Shown one piece after another: positions 6,849-15,233 of a stretch of 64,000 nucleotides of DNA. Position numbers and translations under genes: made by a program. Origin of the DNA: ATZT02 sp046048135 (GTDB lineage: Bacteria > Actinomycetota > Actinomycetes > S36-B12 > UBA5976); NCBI GenBank assembly GCA_046048135.1, contig JBJOGR010000050.1, forward strand, positions 62,001 through 126,000, written 5' to 3'. Positions within the stretch are counted from its first letter, which is position 1, and each line of letters opens with the position of its first letter. The notes below the pieces were generated by a model that ran no database searches, was not told the DNA's origin, and saw only the letters and a list, made by a program, of their open reading frames with translations.

Positions 6849-9023
6849 ATGAGTAAATCAATTCCAGATTCTGCTCGAAATAAATGGCTTGAATTAGTTG
6901 AACAAATTGAAGAAGCAAGGCGACAATATTACTTACTAGATTCACCAACTATTTCTGATGATGAATATGACAAAGCATTTAGAGAATTAGAAAAATTAGA
7001 AGATAAATATCCAGAATTAGTTACGCAAGATTCACCTACCCAATCTGTAGGAGGCGAAGCTTCTGAACTTTTTGAGCCCGTAGAACATAAGGATCGCATG
7101 ATGAGTTTAGAAGATGTTTTTGATGATGAGGAATTAGAAGAGTGGGCAAATAGAGTAAAAAAGACTACTCAAGAATTGCCAGAAACAATTTGTGAATTAA
7201 AAGTTGATGGGCTTGCTTTAAATCTTTTATATGTTGATGGCAAATTAATTAAAGTCGCCACCAGAGGTGATGGTCGAGTTGGAGAAGATGTCACTTATAA
7301 CACTCAATTTATTTCTTCCATTCCTAGAATTTTAAAAACTAAAAATTCAAAAATTCCAAATTTGATAGAAGTAAGAGGAGAAATCTATTTTGATTTGAAA
7401 GATTTTGAGCAATTAAATAACGAAGTTATGGATTCAGGTAGAACACCATTTGCAAATCCACGAAATGCTGCAGCTGGCACAATCAGACAAAGAGTTGATA
7501 AAAGAGAAGAAGAATTAGCTTTAGCAAAAAGTGAAAAAAAATCTGAACAAAGAATTGAACGACTTAAACAAGAATTTGATAGATCTATTTCATCTTTATC
7601 CAGACTCAAATTAGTAGTTCATGGAATTGGTGCTTTAGAAGGTTTAGATTTCAAAACCCAAAGTAAGGCATATGAATTATTAGGTGATTTAGGACTTCCG
7701 ATTGCCTCCACCACAAGAGTCACGAAAGATTTAAAAAGTGTTAAGAAATTTATTGAAGAGTTTGGTGAAAAACGACGAGATTTAAGTCATGAAATAGATG
7801 GTGTAGTTGTAAAAGTTAATGATTTAGAAATACAAAAAAAATTAGGAGCAACCTCTAGAACACCACGTTGGGCAGTCGCTTATAAGTATCCTCCAGAAGT
7901 TGTGCGCACCAAATTACTAGATATTGAAGTAAATGTGGGAAGAACAGGAAGAGTTACTCCATTTGCAGTAATGCAACCAATAAAAGTTGCAGGTTCAACT
8001 GTTTCCATGGCAACTCTTCATAACCAACAAGAGATTGAAAGAAAAGGTGTTCTGATTGGTGACACTGTTTATTTGAGAAAAGCAGGCGATGTAATTCCAG
8101 AAATAGTTGGCCCGGTCATTGAATTAAGAACTGGTAATGAAAAGAAATTTTCTATGCCAGAAAAATGTCCTGAATGTGGCACAAAACTAGCTCCAGCAAA
8201 AGCTGGTGATGTTGATTTGAGATGTTCAAATGCAAGAACTTGTCCGGCTCAACTTCGAGAAAGACTTTTTCACGTTGGATCTCGTGGAGCACTTGATGTA
8301 GAAGGATTAGGTTCAAAATCAGCGGCTGCACTTTTAAATGACAACATTTTGAAAGATGAAGGCGATCTATTTGATTTAACTGCAAAAGATTTAGAAGTAA
8401 GTGATTATTTCACAAGAGCTCCTAGTAAAAATGAAACTAAAAGAGTATTGAATAAAAATGGTGAAGAATTACTTGCTCAATTGCAAGCTGCAAAATCAAG
8501 ACCTTTGTGGAGAGTTTTAGTTGCTTTATCGATCAGACACGTTGGTCCAACTGCAGCGCAAGCTTTAAGTAGAGAATTTAAATCGATTGAAAATATTGCC
8601 AATGCAAAAATTGAAAAACTATCTGAAGTTGCAGGTGTTGGTGAAGTAATAGGAATTGCAGTTAAAGAATGGTTTAGTGAAGATTGGCATAAAGAAATAG
8701 TTGGTAAATGGGCTAGAGCTGGCGTGAGAATTAAGGATGAAGAAGTAACAGGTCCTCAGCCATTAAAAGATTTGAATTTTGTCATAACGGGAACTGTGCC
8801 AAATTATTCAAGAGATGGTGCTTCTAATGCTGTTTTAGAAAGAGGCGGAAAAGTCTCAGGTTCGGTAAGTAAAAATACTTCAATGTTGATCTTTGGCAGA
8901 GCTGATGGAAGTAAATATTCCAAGGCTTTGTCGCTGGGAATTCCAAGGCTAGATGCAGAAAATTTTGAAGTTCTACTAAATAAAGGCTTTCAAGAAGCGC
9001 TGAAATTAGTCACAAAGGACTAA
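6849..9023 (+). CDS. ligA: NAD+-dependent DNA ligase LigA
   Basis: Seals nicks in replication and repair using NAD+. 724 residues, slightly longer than the usual 670-700. Seen in order: Ia domain with YYLLDSPTISDDEYD, adenylation domain with Lys118 in ELKVDGLA, EVRGEIY, the NPRNAAAGTIRQ motif, GVVVKVND, the OB fold, the four-Cys zinc finger (CPECGTKL, CSNARTC), helix-hairpin-helix repeats and a C-terminal BRCT domain (about 645-724). Odd: directly after NPRNAAAGTIRQ there is a charged insert of about 35 residues (about 216-252, REEELALAKSEKK onward) where most LigA proteins have a few residues. It is in frame and helical-looking. Confidence 0.97.
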   Translation: MSKSIPDSARNKWLELVEQIEEARRQYYLLDSPTISDDEYDKAFRELEKLEDKYPELVTQDSPTQSVGGEASELFEPVEHKDRMMSLEDVFDDEELEEWANRVKKTTQELPETICELKVDGLALNLLYVDGKLIKVATRGDGRVGEDVTYNTQFISSIPRILKTKNSKIPNLIEVRGEIYFDLKDFEQLNNEVMDSGRTPFANPRNAAAGTIRQRVDKREEELALAKSEKKSEQRIERLKQEFDRSISSLSRLKLVVHGIGALEGLDFKTQSKAYELLGDLGLPIASTTRVTKDLKSVKKFIEEFGEKRRDLSHEIDGVVVKVNDLEIQKKLGATSRTPRWAVAYKYPPEVVRTKLLDIEVNVGRTGRVTPFAVMQPIKVAGSTVSMATLHNQQEIERKGVLIGDTVYLRKAGDVIPEIVGPVIELRTGNEKKFSMPEKCPECGTKLAPAKAGDVDLRCSNARTCPAQLRERLFHVGSRGALDVEGLGSKSAAALLNDNILKDEGDLFDLTAKDLEVSDYFTRAPSKNETKRVLNKNGEELLAQLQAAKSRPLWRVLVALSIRHVGPTAAQALSREFKSIENIANAKIEKLSEVAGVGEVIGIAVKEWFSEDWHKEIVGKWARAGVRIKDEEVTGPQPLKDLNFVITGTVPNYSRDGASNAVLERGGKVSGSVSKNTSMLIFGRADGSKYSKALSLGIPRLDAENFEVLLNKGFQEALKLVTKD

Positions 9024-9027
9024 ATAA

Positions 9028-9033
9028 TAAGAT
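9028..9033 (+). promoter_or_regulatory. -10 element, probable leaderless promoter of gatCAB
   Basis: TAAGAT ends 7 nt before the GTG start of gatC at 9041, and no Shine-Dalgarno sequence lies between. Confidence 0.4.
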
Positions 9034-9040
9034 ATAAATC

Positions 9041-9337
9041 GTGTCAAAAATATCTAAAGAAGAAGTTGCTAATTTAGCAAAACTTGCCAGATTAGATTTA
9101 GCTGAATCCGAATTAGAAGAATATGCCAAACAACTTGAAATCATTTTGGATTCAGTTGCCAAAGTTGGCGAAGTAGATACTAAAAATGTTCAACCAATGT
9201 CACATGCCACAGGGGCTGTCAATATTTTTAGACATGATGAAATAAAACCATCCTTAAAACGAGAAGAAATTTTAAAGTCAGCACCAGCTAGTGAAGAAGA
9301 TAAATTCAAAGTACCAAGAATTTTGGATGAAGAATAA
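9041..9337 (+). CDS. gatC: Asp/Glu-tRNA amidotransferase subunit C
   Basis: Small scaffold subunit of GatCAB, which converts Glu-tRNA(Gln) to Gln-tRNA(Gln) (and Asp-tRNA(Asn) to Asn-tRNA(Asn)). 98 residues with the family pattern: N-terminal helix SKEEVANLAKLARLDLAESEL, VDTKNVQPMSHA, and the C-terminal FKVPRILDEE. The start is GTG at 9041 and agrees with the usual protein start. Its stop overlaps the gatA ATG by one base, so the three subunits are translationally coupled. Confidence 0.94.
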   Translation: MSKISKEEVANLAKLARLDLAESELEEYAKQLEIILDSVAKVGEVDTKNVQPMSHATGAVNIFRHDEIKPSLKREEILKSAPASEEDKFKVPRILDEE

Positions 9338-10845
9338 TGTCTGAGATTACTAAATTAACAGCAGTAGAGCTAAGTGAAAAGTTAGCAAAAAAAGAAATAA
9401 GTGCTGTTGAAGTTACTAATGCACATTTTGATCGTATTGAAAATTTAGACAATAAAGTCAAAGCTTTTTTATTCTTAGATAAAAAAGGGGCGTTAAGCCA
9501 AGCCGAAGAAATAGATAAAGCACGAAAAGAAAATAAAAGTTTAAATAAATTAGCAGGAGTTCCTCTAGCTCTAAAAGATGTCTTAACTCAAAAAGATGTG
9601 CCAACAACTTGTGGATCAAAAATATTAGAAAATTGGCTACCTCCATACGATTCAACAGTTGTAAAGAATTTAAAAAATGCTGGTGTAGTTATTTTGGGTA
9701 AAACTAATATGGATGAATTTGCCATGGGTTCTTCAACCGAAAACAGCGCATATTTTCCAACAAGAAATCCATGGAATTTAAATAAAATTCCAGGTGGATC
9801 TTCTGGTGGTTCATCTGCTGCAGTTGCTGCTTTTTTTGCACCACTTTCAATTGGAACAGACACTGGTGGTTCCATAAGACAACCTGCATCTGTAACAGGA
9901 ATTGTTGGAGCAAAACCAAGTTATGGTGCTGTATCTAGATACGGTTTAGTTGCGTTTGCTTCATCATTGGATCAAGCAGGACCATTTGCTAGAACTGTTT
10001 TAGATTGTGCAATGTTGCATGAAGTAATGGCTGGACATGATCCACTTGATTCCACAAGCATTAATGAAAAAGTTCCAGATGTGGTTAGTGCTTCCAAAAC
10101 TTTAGATGTCAAAGGAATGAAAATTGGTTACATTAAAGAACTTGGGGGAGCAGGCTGGCAAACTGGTGTAATTAATAGATTCAATGAATCCATTGAAACT
10201 CTGAAATCATTAGGCGCCATTGTTACAGAAGTTTCCATTCCACATTCTGTTTATGCACTTGCTACTTATTATTTAATTGCCCCAAGTGAAGCTTCAAGTA
10301 ACTTAGCCAGATTTGATGGAATGCGTTATGGCTTAAGAGTTGATGATCAAAACTTAAGCGCTGAAGAAGTTATGAATAAAACTAGGGCAAAAGGTTTTGG
10401 TAAAGAAGTCAAAAGAAGAATCATGATTGGAACTTATGCATTATCTTCTGGTTACTACGATGCCTATTATGCGCAAGCACAAAAAGTAAGAGCTTTAATT
10501 GCTCAAGATTTAAAGAATGCATTCAAAGAAGTCGATGTATTAATTTCACCTACCTCTCCTACAACTGCTTGGGGTTTAGGTGAAAGAGTTAATGATCCAT
10601 TAGCTATGTATTTAGCAGATTTAGCAACACTTCCTCCATCACTTGCTGGAATTCCAGCAATGAGTATTCCTATTGGATTAGCAGATGAAGATAAACTTCC
10701 AGTTGGTTTGCAAATTATTGCACCATTTATGCAAGATGATCGAATGTATAAGGTAGCTGCAACTTTAGAAGCAAGTTTGAAAGAAAAATGGAATGGTTTA
10801 TTAATTGATTCGATTCCTGATTTGAAAGTTGTGTCAAATGGCTAA
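9337..10845 (+). CDS. gatA: Asp/Glu-tRNA amidotransferase subunit A
   Basis: Amidase subunit that releases ammonia from glutamine or asparagine for GatCAB. 502 residues. Seen: the amidase signature core GGSSGGSSAAVAA with the nucleophilic region, the catalytic Lys in GVPLALKDVL (about residue 82), and TDTGGSIRQPAS with the cis-Ser and nucleophile Ser. Ser-cisSer-Lys triad positions are intact. It starts on the last base of gatC and overlaps gatB. Confidence 0.97.
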   Translation: MSEITKLTAVELSEKLAKKEISAVEVTNAHFDRIENLDNKVKAFLFLDKKGALSQAEEIDKARKENKSLNKLAGVPLALKDVLTQKDVPTTCGSKILENWLPPYDSTVVKNLKNAGVVILGKTNMDEFAMGSSTENSAYFPTRNPWNLNKIPGGSSGGSSAAVAAFFAPLSIGTDTGGSIRQPASVTGIVGAKPSYGAVSRYGLVAFASSLDQAGPFARTVLDCAMLHEVMAGHDPLDSTSINEKVPDVVSASKTLDVKGMKIGYIKELGGAGWQTGVINRFNESIETLKSLGAIVTEVSIPHSVYALATYYLIAPSEASSNLARFDGMRYGLRVDDQNLSAEEVMNKTRAKGFGKEVKRRIMIGTYALSSGYYDAYYAQAQKVRALIAQDLKNAFKEVDVLISPTSPTTAWGLGERVNDPLAMYLADLATLPPSLAGIPAMSIPIGLADEDKLPVGLQIIAPFMQDDRMYKVAATLEASLKEKWNGLLIDSIPDLKVVSNG

Positions 10846-12334
10846 TTTTGACGAAGCAATTAAAAATTATGATCCAGTAATTGGATTAGAAACACATGTT
10901 GAATTATCCACAAAATCAAAGATGTTTTGCTCTTGTTCTACTGAATTTGGAGCAGAACCAAATACGCAAACTTGCCCAACCTGTTTAGGTCTTCCAGGTT
11001 CACTTCCTGTTGCGAATGAAACAGCAATTGAATCAACAATTCGAATTGGGTTAGCTCTTAATTGCAGCATTGCTCCTTTTTCTAGATTTGCTAGAAAAAA
11101 CTATTTCTATCCTGATATGCCAAAAGATTTTCAAACAAGCCAATACGATGAACCACTTTGTTCAAATGGATATTTAGACGTAATCGTTGATACTGATGAT
11201 GGTTCAAAAACTTTTAGAGTTGAAATTGAAAGAGTGCATTTAGAGGAAGATACAGGAAAGTTAACTCATGCTGGTGGAGCAACTGGAAGAATTCATGGCG
11301 CAGATTATTCATTAGTTGATTACAACCGTGCAGGTATTCCTTTAGTGGAAATTGTTACCAAACCTGTTGCAGGAACAAATGAATTTGCCCCACTTGTTGC
11401 CAAAGCGTATGTAACTGAATTAAGAGATTTATTACGTGGCCTAAAAGTTTCTGATGTTCGAATGGAAGAAGGATCATTGCGATGCGATGTGAATCTTTCA
11501 TTAACTCCAAAAGGAAATAAAGAATGGGGAACAAGAACAGAAACTAAAAACGTTAACTCCTTAAGAAGTGTCGAAAGAGCAATTCGAAGTGAAATTGAAA
11601 GACAAGCAACTGAACTTGATAAAGGTAATAAAATTAAACAGGAAACCAGACATTTCCAGGAAGATACAGGTTCTACTAGAAGTGGTAGAAGTAAAGAAGT
11701 TGCTGAAGAATACAGATATTTTCCAGAACCAGACTTAGTCCCTATTGCACCAGATAAAAATTGGATAGAAAAATTAAGAAGTGAATTACCAGAACAACCT
11801 TCTGTAAGACGAGCAAGACTTGCTAAAGAATGGGGATTTACTGATTTAGAAATGCGAGATGTTTCAACATTGGGCGCTGTTGATTTAATATCTGAAACTA
11901 TTTCAAAAGGGGCAAAGCCAGCTGCTGCAAGAAAATGGTGGGCAGGCGAATTAGCACGAAGAGCAAGTGAATCAGGAAGTGAATTAAGTTCACTAAAAAT
12001 TAAACCAGAAGATGTAGCAAGAATTGATCAATTAGTAAACGATGGCAAATTAACAGATAAATTAGCAAGACAAGTAATTGATGGAATTTTACTTGGAGAA
12101 GGTAATCCTGACCAAGTAATGGAAAAAAGAAAATTAGTTGTAGTGGCAGATGATTCGGCTCTAATCCCAGCAATAAATGAAGCAATTGCAGCAAATCCTG
12201 ATGCTGCTGCAAAAATCAAAGAAGGAAAAGTTCAAGTTGTTGGAGTAATAGTTGGTGCTGTTATGAAAACTACTGGCGGAAGTGCGGATGCTGCCAAAGT
12301 AAGAGAATTAATCTTGAAAACATTAGGTAGTTAG
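10838..12334 (+). CDS. gatB: Asp/Glu-tRNA amidotransferase subunit B
   Basis: Kinase/transamidase subunit of GatCAB that binds the mischarged tRNA and phosphorylates the gamma- or beta-carboxyl. I place the start at ATG 10838 (498 residues, MANFDEAIKNYDPVIGLETHVEL), 8 bp inside gatA; a TTG start 9 nt upstream is possible but adds only three residues. Seen: VIGLETHVEL, CSTEFGAEPNTQTCPTCLGLPGSLP, KNYFYPDMPKDFQTSQYD, and the YqeY-like C-terminal tail. The set with gltX and the two tRNA genes fits an organism making Gln-tRNA by transamidation. Confidence 0.96.
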   Translation: MANFDEAIKNYDPVIGLETHVELSTKSKMFCSCSTEFGAEPNTQTCPTCLGLPGSLPVANETAIESTIRIGLALNCSIAPFSRFARKNYFYPDMPKDFQTSQYDEPLCSNGYLDVIVDTDDGSKTFRVEIERVHLEEDTGKLTHAGGATGRIHGADYSLVDYNRAGIPLVEIVTKPVAGTNEFAPLVAKAYVTELRDLLRGLKVSDVRMEEGSLRCDVNLSLTPKGNKEWGTRTETKNVNSLRSVERAIRSEIERQATELDKGNKIKQETRHFQEDTGSTRSGRSKEVAEEYRYFPEPDLVPIAPDKNWIEKLRSELPEQPSVRRARLAKEWGFTDLEMRDVSTLGAVDLISETISKGAKPAAARKWWAGELARRASESGSELSSLKIKPEDVARIDQLVNDGKLTDKLARQVIDGILLGEGNPDQVMEKRKLVVVADDSALIPAINEAIAANPDAAAKIKEGKVQVVGVIVGAVMKTTGGSADAAKVRELILKTLGS

Positions 12335-12356
12335 CACCAAAAAGATTTGATATAGA

Positions 12357-12362
12357 TACAGT
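12357..12362 (+). promoter_or_regulatory. -10 element, probable leaderless promoter of ilvD
   Basis: TACAGT (within GATACAGT) ends 6 nt before the ilvD ATG at 12369, with no Shine-Dalgarno sequence. The identical octamer GATACAGT sits 7 nt before the ilvB leader-peptide ATG at 15057. Confidence 0.5.
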
Positions 12363-12368
12363 ATTTAT

Positions 12369-14054
12369 ATGGCAACTAAACCAGGTGATTTAAAACCAAG
12401 AAGTAAAGATGTAACCGAAGGTTTTGAAAGAGCACCTGCTCGGGCAATGCTACGAGCAGTGGGAATGAAAGACGAAGATTTCAAAAAACCTCAGATAGGT
12501 ATTGCTTCTTCTTGGAATGAAATTACTCCTTGCAATATGTCATTAAGACGATTAGCTGAAAAAGCAAAAGCAGGAGTATTTGCAGCTGGTGGATTTCCTA
12601 TGGAATTTGCAACCATTTCTGTATCTGATGGAATATCTATGGGACATGAAGGAATGCGTGCATCTTTAGTAAGTAGAGAAATAATTACAGATTCTGTCGA
12701 ATGTGTTATGCATGCTGAAAGATTAGATGGCAGTGTCACTTTGGCAGGTTGTGACAAATCCTTACCAGGAATGTTAATGGCTGCAGCAAGATTAGATTTA
12801 GCGAACGTTTTTATTTACAACGGATCTATCATGCCTGGAAATTTAAACGGAAAAGATTTAACAATTCAAGATGTTTTTGAAGGCGTAGGTGCTTGTGCCC
12901 TAGGAAAAATATCTGAAAAAGAATTAGGTGATATTGAACGTGCCGCCTGTCCTGGAGAAGGGGCATGTGGCGGAATGTTTACTGCAAACACAATGAGTTC
13001 GGCAGCCGAAGCTTTAGGAATGGCACTTCCAGGAAGTGCAAGTGCTCCAGCAATTGATTCCAGAAGAGATGCAGATGCATTTGCAGCAGGTGAAGCAGTA
13101 GTGAATTTAATCAGAAAAGGTATTACTGCAAGAGACATCATGACAAAGAAAGCATTTGAAAATGCCATTACGGTTTTGATGGCATTAGGTGGATCTACAA
13201 ATGCCGTTTTACATTTATTAGCAATTGCTCATGAATCAAAAGTAGATTTAACAATTGATGACTTTAATCGCATTGGAGATAAAACTCCTCATCTTGCAGA
13301 TGTTAAACCATTTGGACGTTATGTGATGAATGATTTAGACAAAATTGGGGGAGTTCCAGTTGTTATGAAAGCCTTACTTGATGCTGGTTTACTGCATGGA
13401 GATGCGTTAACAGTGACAGGTAAAACACTGGGTGAAAATTTACAAGAAATAAATCCACCAGATCCTGATGGAAAAATAATTTATGCAGTTAATAATCCAA
13501 TCCACAAAACTGGTGGATTAGTAATTCTTAAAGGTTCTCTTGCACCTGAAGGTTCTGTAATTAAAGCAGCTTCAGTTGAATCTCCAGTATTTGAAGGAAC
13601 TGCAAAAGTCTTTGATGATGAAAAATTTGCAATGGAAGCACTAACTCAAGGAAAAATTGTAAAAGGTGACGTGGTTGTTATTAGATATGAAGGACCAAAA
13701 GGTGGTCCTGGCATGCGCGAAATGTTAGCGGTTACTGCAGCAATTAAAGGCGCAGGACTTGGAAAAGATGTCATGTTGGTAACTGATGGAAGATTTAGTG
13801 GAGCTACAGCAGGTTTTTGTATAGGGCATGTTGCACCAGAAGCAACCGATGGTGGACCAATTGCTTTAGTTGAAACCGGTGACAAAATTAAATTAGATTT
13901 AACAAATAGAAGATTAGATTTATTAGTTGATGAAGAAACTTTGACTAAAAGAAAAGCTACTTGGAAACCAGCAGCACCTAGATATACAACAGGTGTTTTA
14001 GGTAAATATGCACGCTTAGTGGGAACTTCTGCTAAAGGTGCTGTTTGTAATTAA
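12369..14054 (+). CDS. ilvD: Dihydroxy-acid dehydratase IlvD
   Basis: Dehydrates 2,3-dihydroxy-isovalerate and -3-methylvalerate, the third common step to valine, leucine and isoleucine. 561 residues. The three likely [2Fe-2S] ligands are Cys55 (TPCNMS), Cys128 (AGCDKSLPG) and Cys200 (GACGGMFTANTM); other signatures are GGSTNAVLHL and VTDGRFSGATAGFCIGHVAPEA. It probably has its own leaderless promoter. Its TAA and the convergent trhO stop share a TTAA at 14051-14054. Confidence 0.97.
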   Translation: MATKPGDLKPRSKDVTEGFERAPARAMLRAVGMKDEDFKKPQIGIASSWNEITPCNMSLRRLAEKAKAGVFAAGGFPMEFATISVSDGISMGHEGMRASLVSREIITDSVECVMHAERLDGSVTLAGCDKSLPGMLMAAARLDLANVFIYNGSIMPGNLNGKDLTIQDVFEGVGACALGKISEKELGDIERAACPGEGACGGMFTANTMSSAAEALGMALPGSASAPAIDSRRDADAFAAGEAVVNLIRKGITARDIMTKKAFENAITVLMALGGSTNAVLHLLAIAHESKVDLTIDDFNRIGDKTPHLADVKPFGRYVMNDLDKIGGVPVVMKALLDAGLLHGDALTVTGKTLGENLQEINPPDPDGKIIYAVNNPIHKTGGLVILKGSLAPEGSVIKAASVESPVFEGTAKVFDDEKFAMEALTQGKIVKGDVVVIRYEGPKGGPGMREMLAVTAAIKGAGLGKDVMLVTDGRFSGATAGFCIGHVAPEATDGGPIALVETGDKIKLDLTNRRLDLLVDEETLTKRKATWKPAAPRYTTGVLGKYARLVGTSAKGAVCN

Positions 14055-14959
14055 CCAACAAGTTCGCGATTTTGTTTTGTTTCGCGATCATGCACACAAG
14101 GCATTCCCACATGTGTGGCATAGCAATCATCACATAGTAAAACTAATTGATGGCAATTTGGATTTTGACAATTTCTAAAAGATTTAGTTTTAGCATTGCA
14201 TCTGGCACAAGTTCCGATCAATTTAGTGTGATCACTAAAGTCAATGGTCAAGCGATCATCGAATGTATATAAAGAGCCTTCCCATAATCCATCATCACCA
14301 AATTTATTTCCATAGCGAACTATGCCACCTTTAATTTGGTAAACCTCACTAAAACCTCTATTTTTCATTAACACTGATAAAACTTCACAACGAATACCAC
14401 CGGTGCAGTAGGTAATAACTGCTTTATTTTTTAAGTGGTCATATTTGCCACTTTCAATTTCATTTATGAAATCTCTAGTTGTTGAAGTTTGAGGAACTAC
14501 GGCATCTTTAAATTTTCCAACTTTAGCTTCAAAAGCATTTCTTCCATCGAAGAAAACTACCTCATCTTTTCTTTCTTCAATTAATTTATGAACTTGTTCA
14601 GGTTTTAAATGTGTACCTCCACCAATTATTCCATTTTCTCCAACTTTAATTTCATCTGTATTTCCAAATGGAACTAGTTCTTCTTTTACTTTGACCTTTA
14701 ATTTTGGAAAATCGTTACCGGTTCCTTCTGACCATTTGAAATCTATTTTTTTAAAACCTGGATAAAGTCGTGTTTGTTTAATGTATTTTTTTAAATCCTC
14801 CATTTTCCCGCCCAGAGTTCCATTTATGCCGTGAGGAGAAATTAAAATTCTGCCTTTTATATTTAGGGATTGGCATAAAGTTTTTTGCCACAGCATCAAA
14901 GCTTGAGGATCACTAACAGGAGTAAATGCGTAATAGAGAATGACTTTATCTAAATCCAT
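14051..14959 (-). CDS. trhO: Rhodanese-domain tRNA uridine(34) hydroxylase TrhO
   Basis: TrhO/YceA-family proteins make 5-hydroxyuridine at U34 of certain tRNAs with O2. 302 residues. Seen: N-terminal acylphosphatase-like domain (ILYYAFTPV, ISPHGINGTLGG), central rhodanese domain with FFDGRNAFE and the active loop YCTGGIRCE (Cys185, Cys191), and a C-terminal cysteine cluster (CARCNAKT, CQNPNC, CDDC, PCVHD) that probably binds zinc. It lies convergent to ilvD, with overlapping stops, and divergent from the ilvB leader. Like MnmA it acts on U34, but the two are not in one operon here. Confidence 0.93.
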   Translation of the reverse strand: MDLDKVILYYAFTPVSDPQALMLWQKTLCQSLNIKGRILISPHGINGTLGGKMEDLKKYIKQTRLYPGFKKIDFKWSEGTGNDFPKLKVKVKEELVPFGNTDEIKVGENGIIGGGTHLKPEQVHKLIEERKDEVVFFDGRNAFEAKVGKFKDAVVPQTSTTRDFINEIESGKYDHLKNKAVITYCTGGIRCEVLSVLMKNRGFSEVYQIKGGIVRYGNKFGDDGLWEGSLYTFDDRLTIDFSDHTKLIGTCARCNAKTKSFRNCQNPNCHQLVLLCDDCYATHVGMPCVHDRETKQNRELVG

Positions 14960-15043
14960 AATGTTTTAAGTTTAATTCTTTGCCATTTTTCAAGTTTGAC
15001 TAGTTCAAAGGGGATAGGACTAGACCAATCTAGATTTGGCTGA

Positions 15044-15049
15044 TACAGT
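15044..15049 (+). promoter_or_regulatory. -10 element for the ilvB leader transcript
   Basis: TACAGT (within GATACAGT) ends 7 nt before the leader-peptide ATG at 15057. Only TTTTTCA lies between, so the leader peptide is probably translated from a leaderless 5' end. No good -35 is seen. Confidence 0.45.
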
Positions 15050-15056
15050 TTTTTCA

Positions 15057-15098
15057 ATGAGAAATGCACTCGTGGTAGTTAGCGAGCGCGTCGGCTAG
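15057..15098 (+). CDS. ilvB leader peptide MRNALVVVSERVG
   Basis: A 13-codon ORF ATG 15057 to TAG 15096-15098 holding a Leu-Val-Val-Val run (codons CTC GTG GTA GTT at 15069-15080). Its stop lies inside the first of two consecutive hairpins, the second of which is an intrinsic terminator. Leader peptides of this type before ilvB are known in Corynebacterium, Mycobacterium and Streptomyces; the C. glutamicum one also carries LVVV. Ribosome stalling at Leu/Val codons when charged tRNA is short would cover the first hairpin's 5' arm. Confidence 0.85.
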   Translation: MRNALVVVSERVG

Positions 15099-15117
15099 CA
15101 AGATTTAGCCCACGCGC
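15086..15117 (+). promoter_or_regulatory. ilvB leader, upstream hairpin (attenuator control stem)
   Basis: Arms GCGCGTCGGCTA (15086-15097) and TAGCCCACGCGC (15106-15117) pair over 11 bp around one C/C mismatch, with an 8-nt loop. The 5' arm is the last part of the leader-peptide frame. The 3' arm segment TAGCCCAC can alternatively pair with GTGGGTTA at 15157-15164, beyond the terminator. Confidence 0.75.
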
Positions 15118-15119
15118 CA

Positions 15120-15155
15120 CCCTCCGTTTGCCTAAAAAAGGCCGGGGGGTTTTTT
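15120..15155 (+). terminator. Intrinsic terminator in the ilvB leader (attenuator)
   Basis: Stem CCCTCCG (15120-15126) with CGGGGGG (15143-15149) encloses a second stem GCC/GGC closed by a TAAAAAA loop, and six T follow directly (15150-15155). It is 79 nt before the ilvB start, so termination here would stop ilvBNC transcription. Confidence 0.88.
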
Positions 15156-15233
15156 AGTGGGTTAAAGGCTACTGAAACAATTGAAGAGTTCCTTAACAAA
15201 GAATTCTTCCCCGATTTAAAGGAAACATAATTT

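Noticed and set aside
14996..15001. TTGACT as -35 of the ilvB leader promoter
   Set aside because: It is 42 bp before the TACAGT -10, too far for a normal spacing; a second promoter cannot be excluded.
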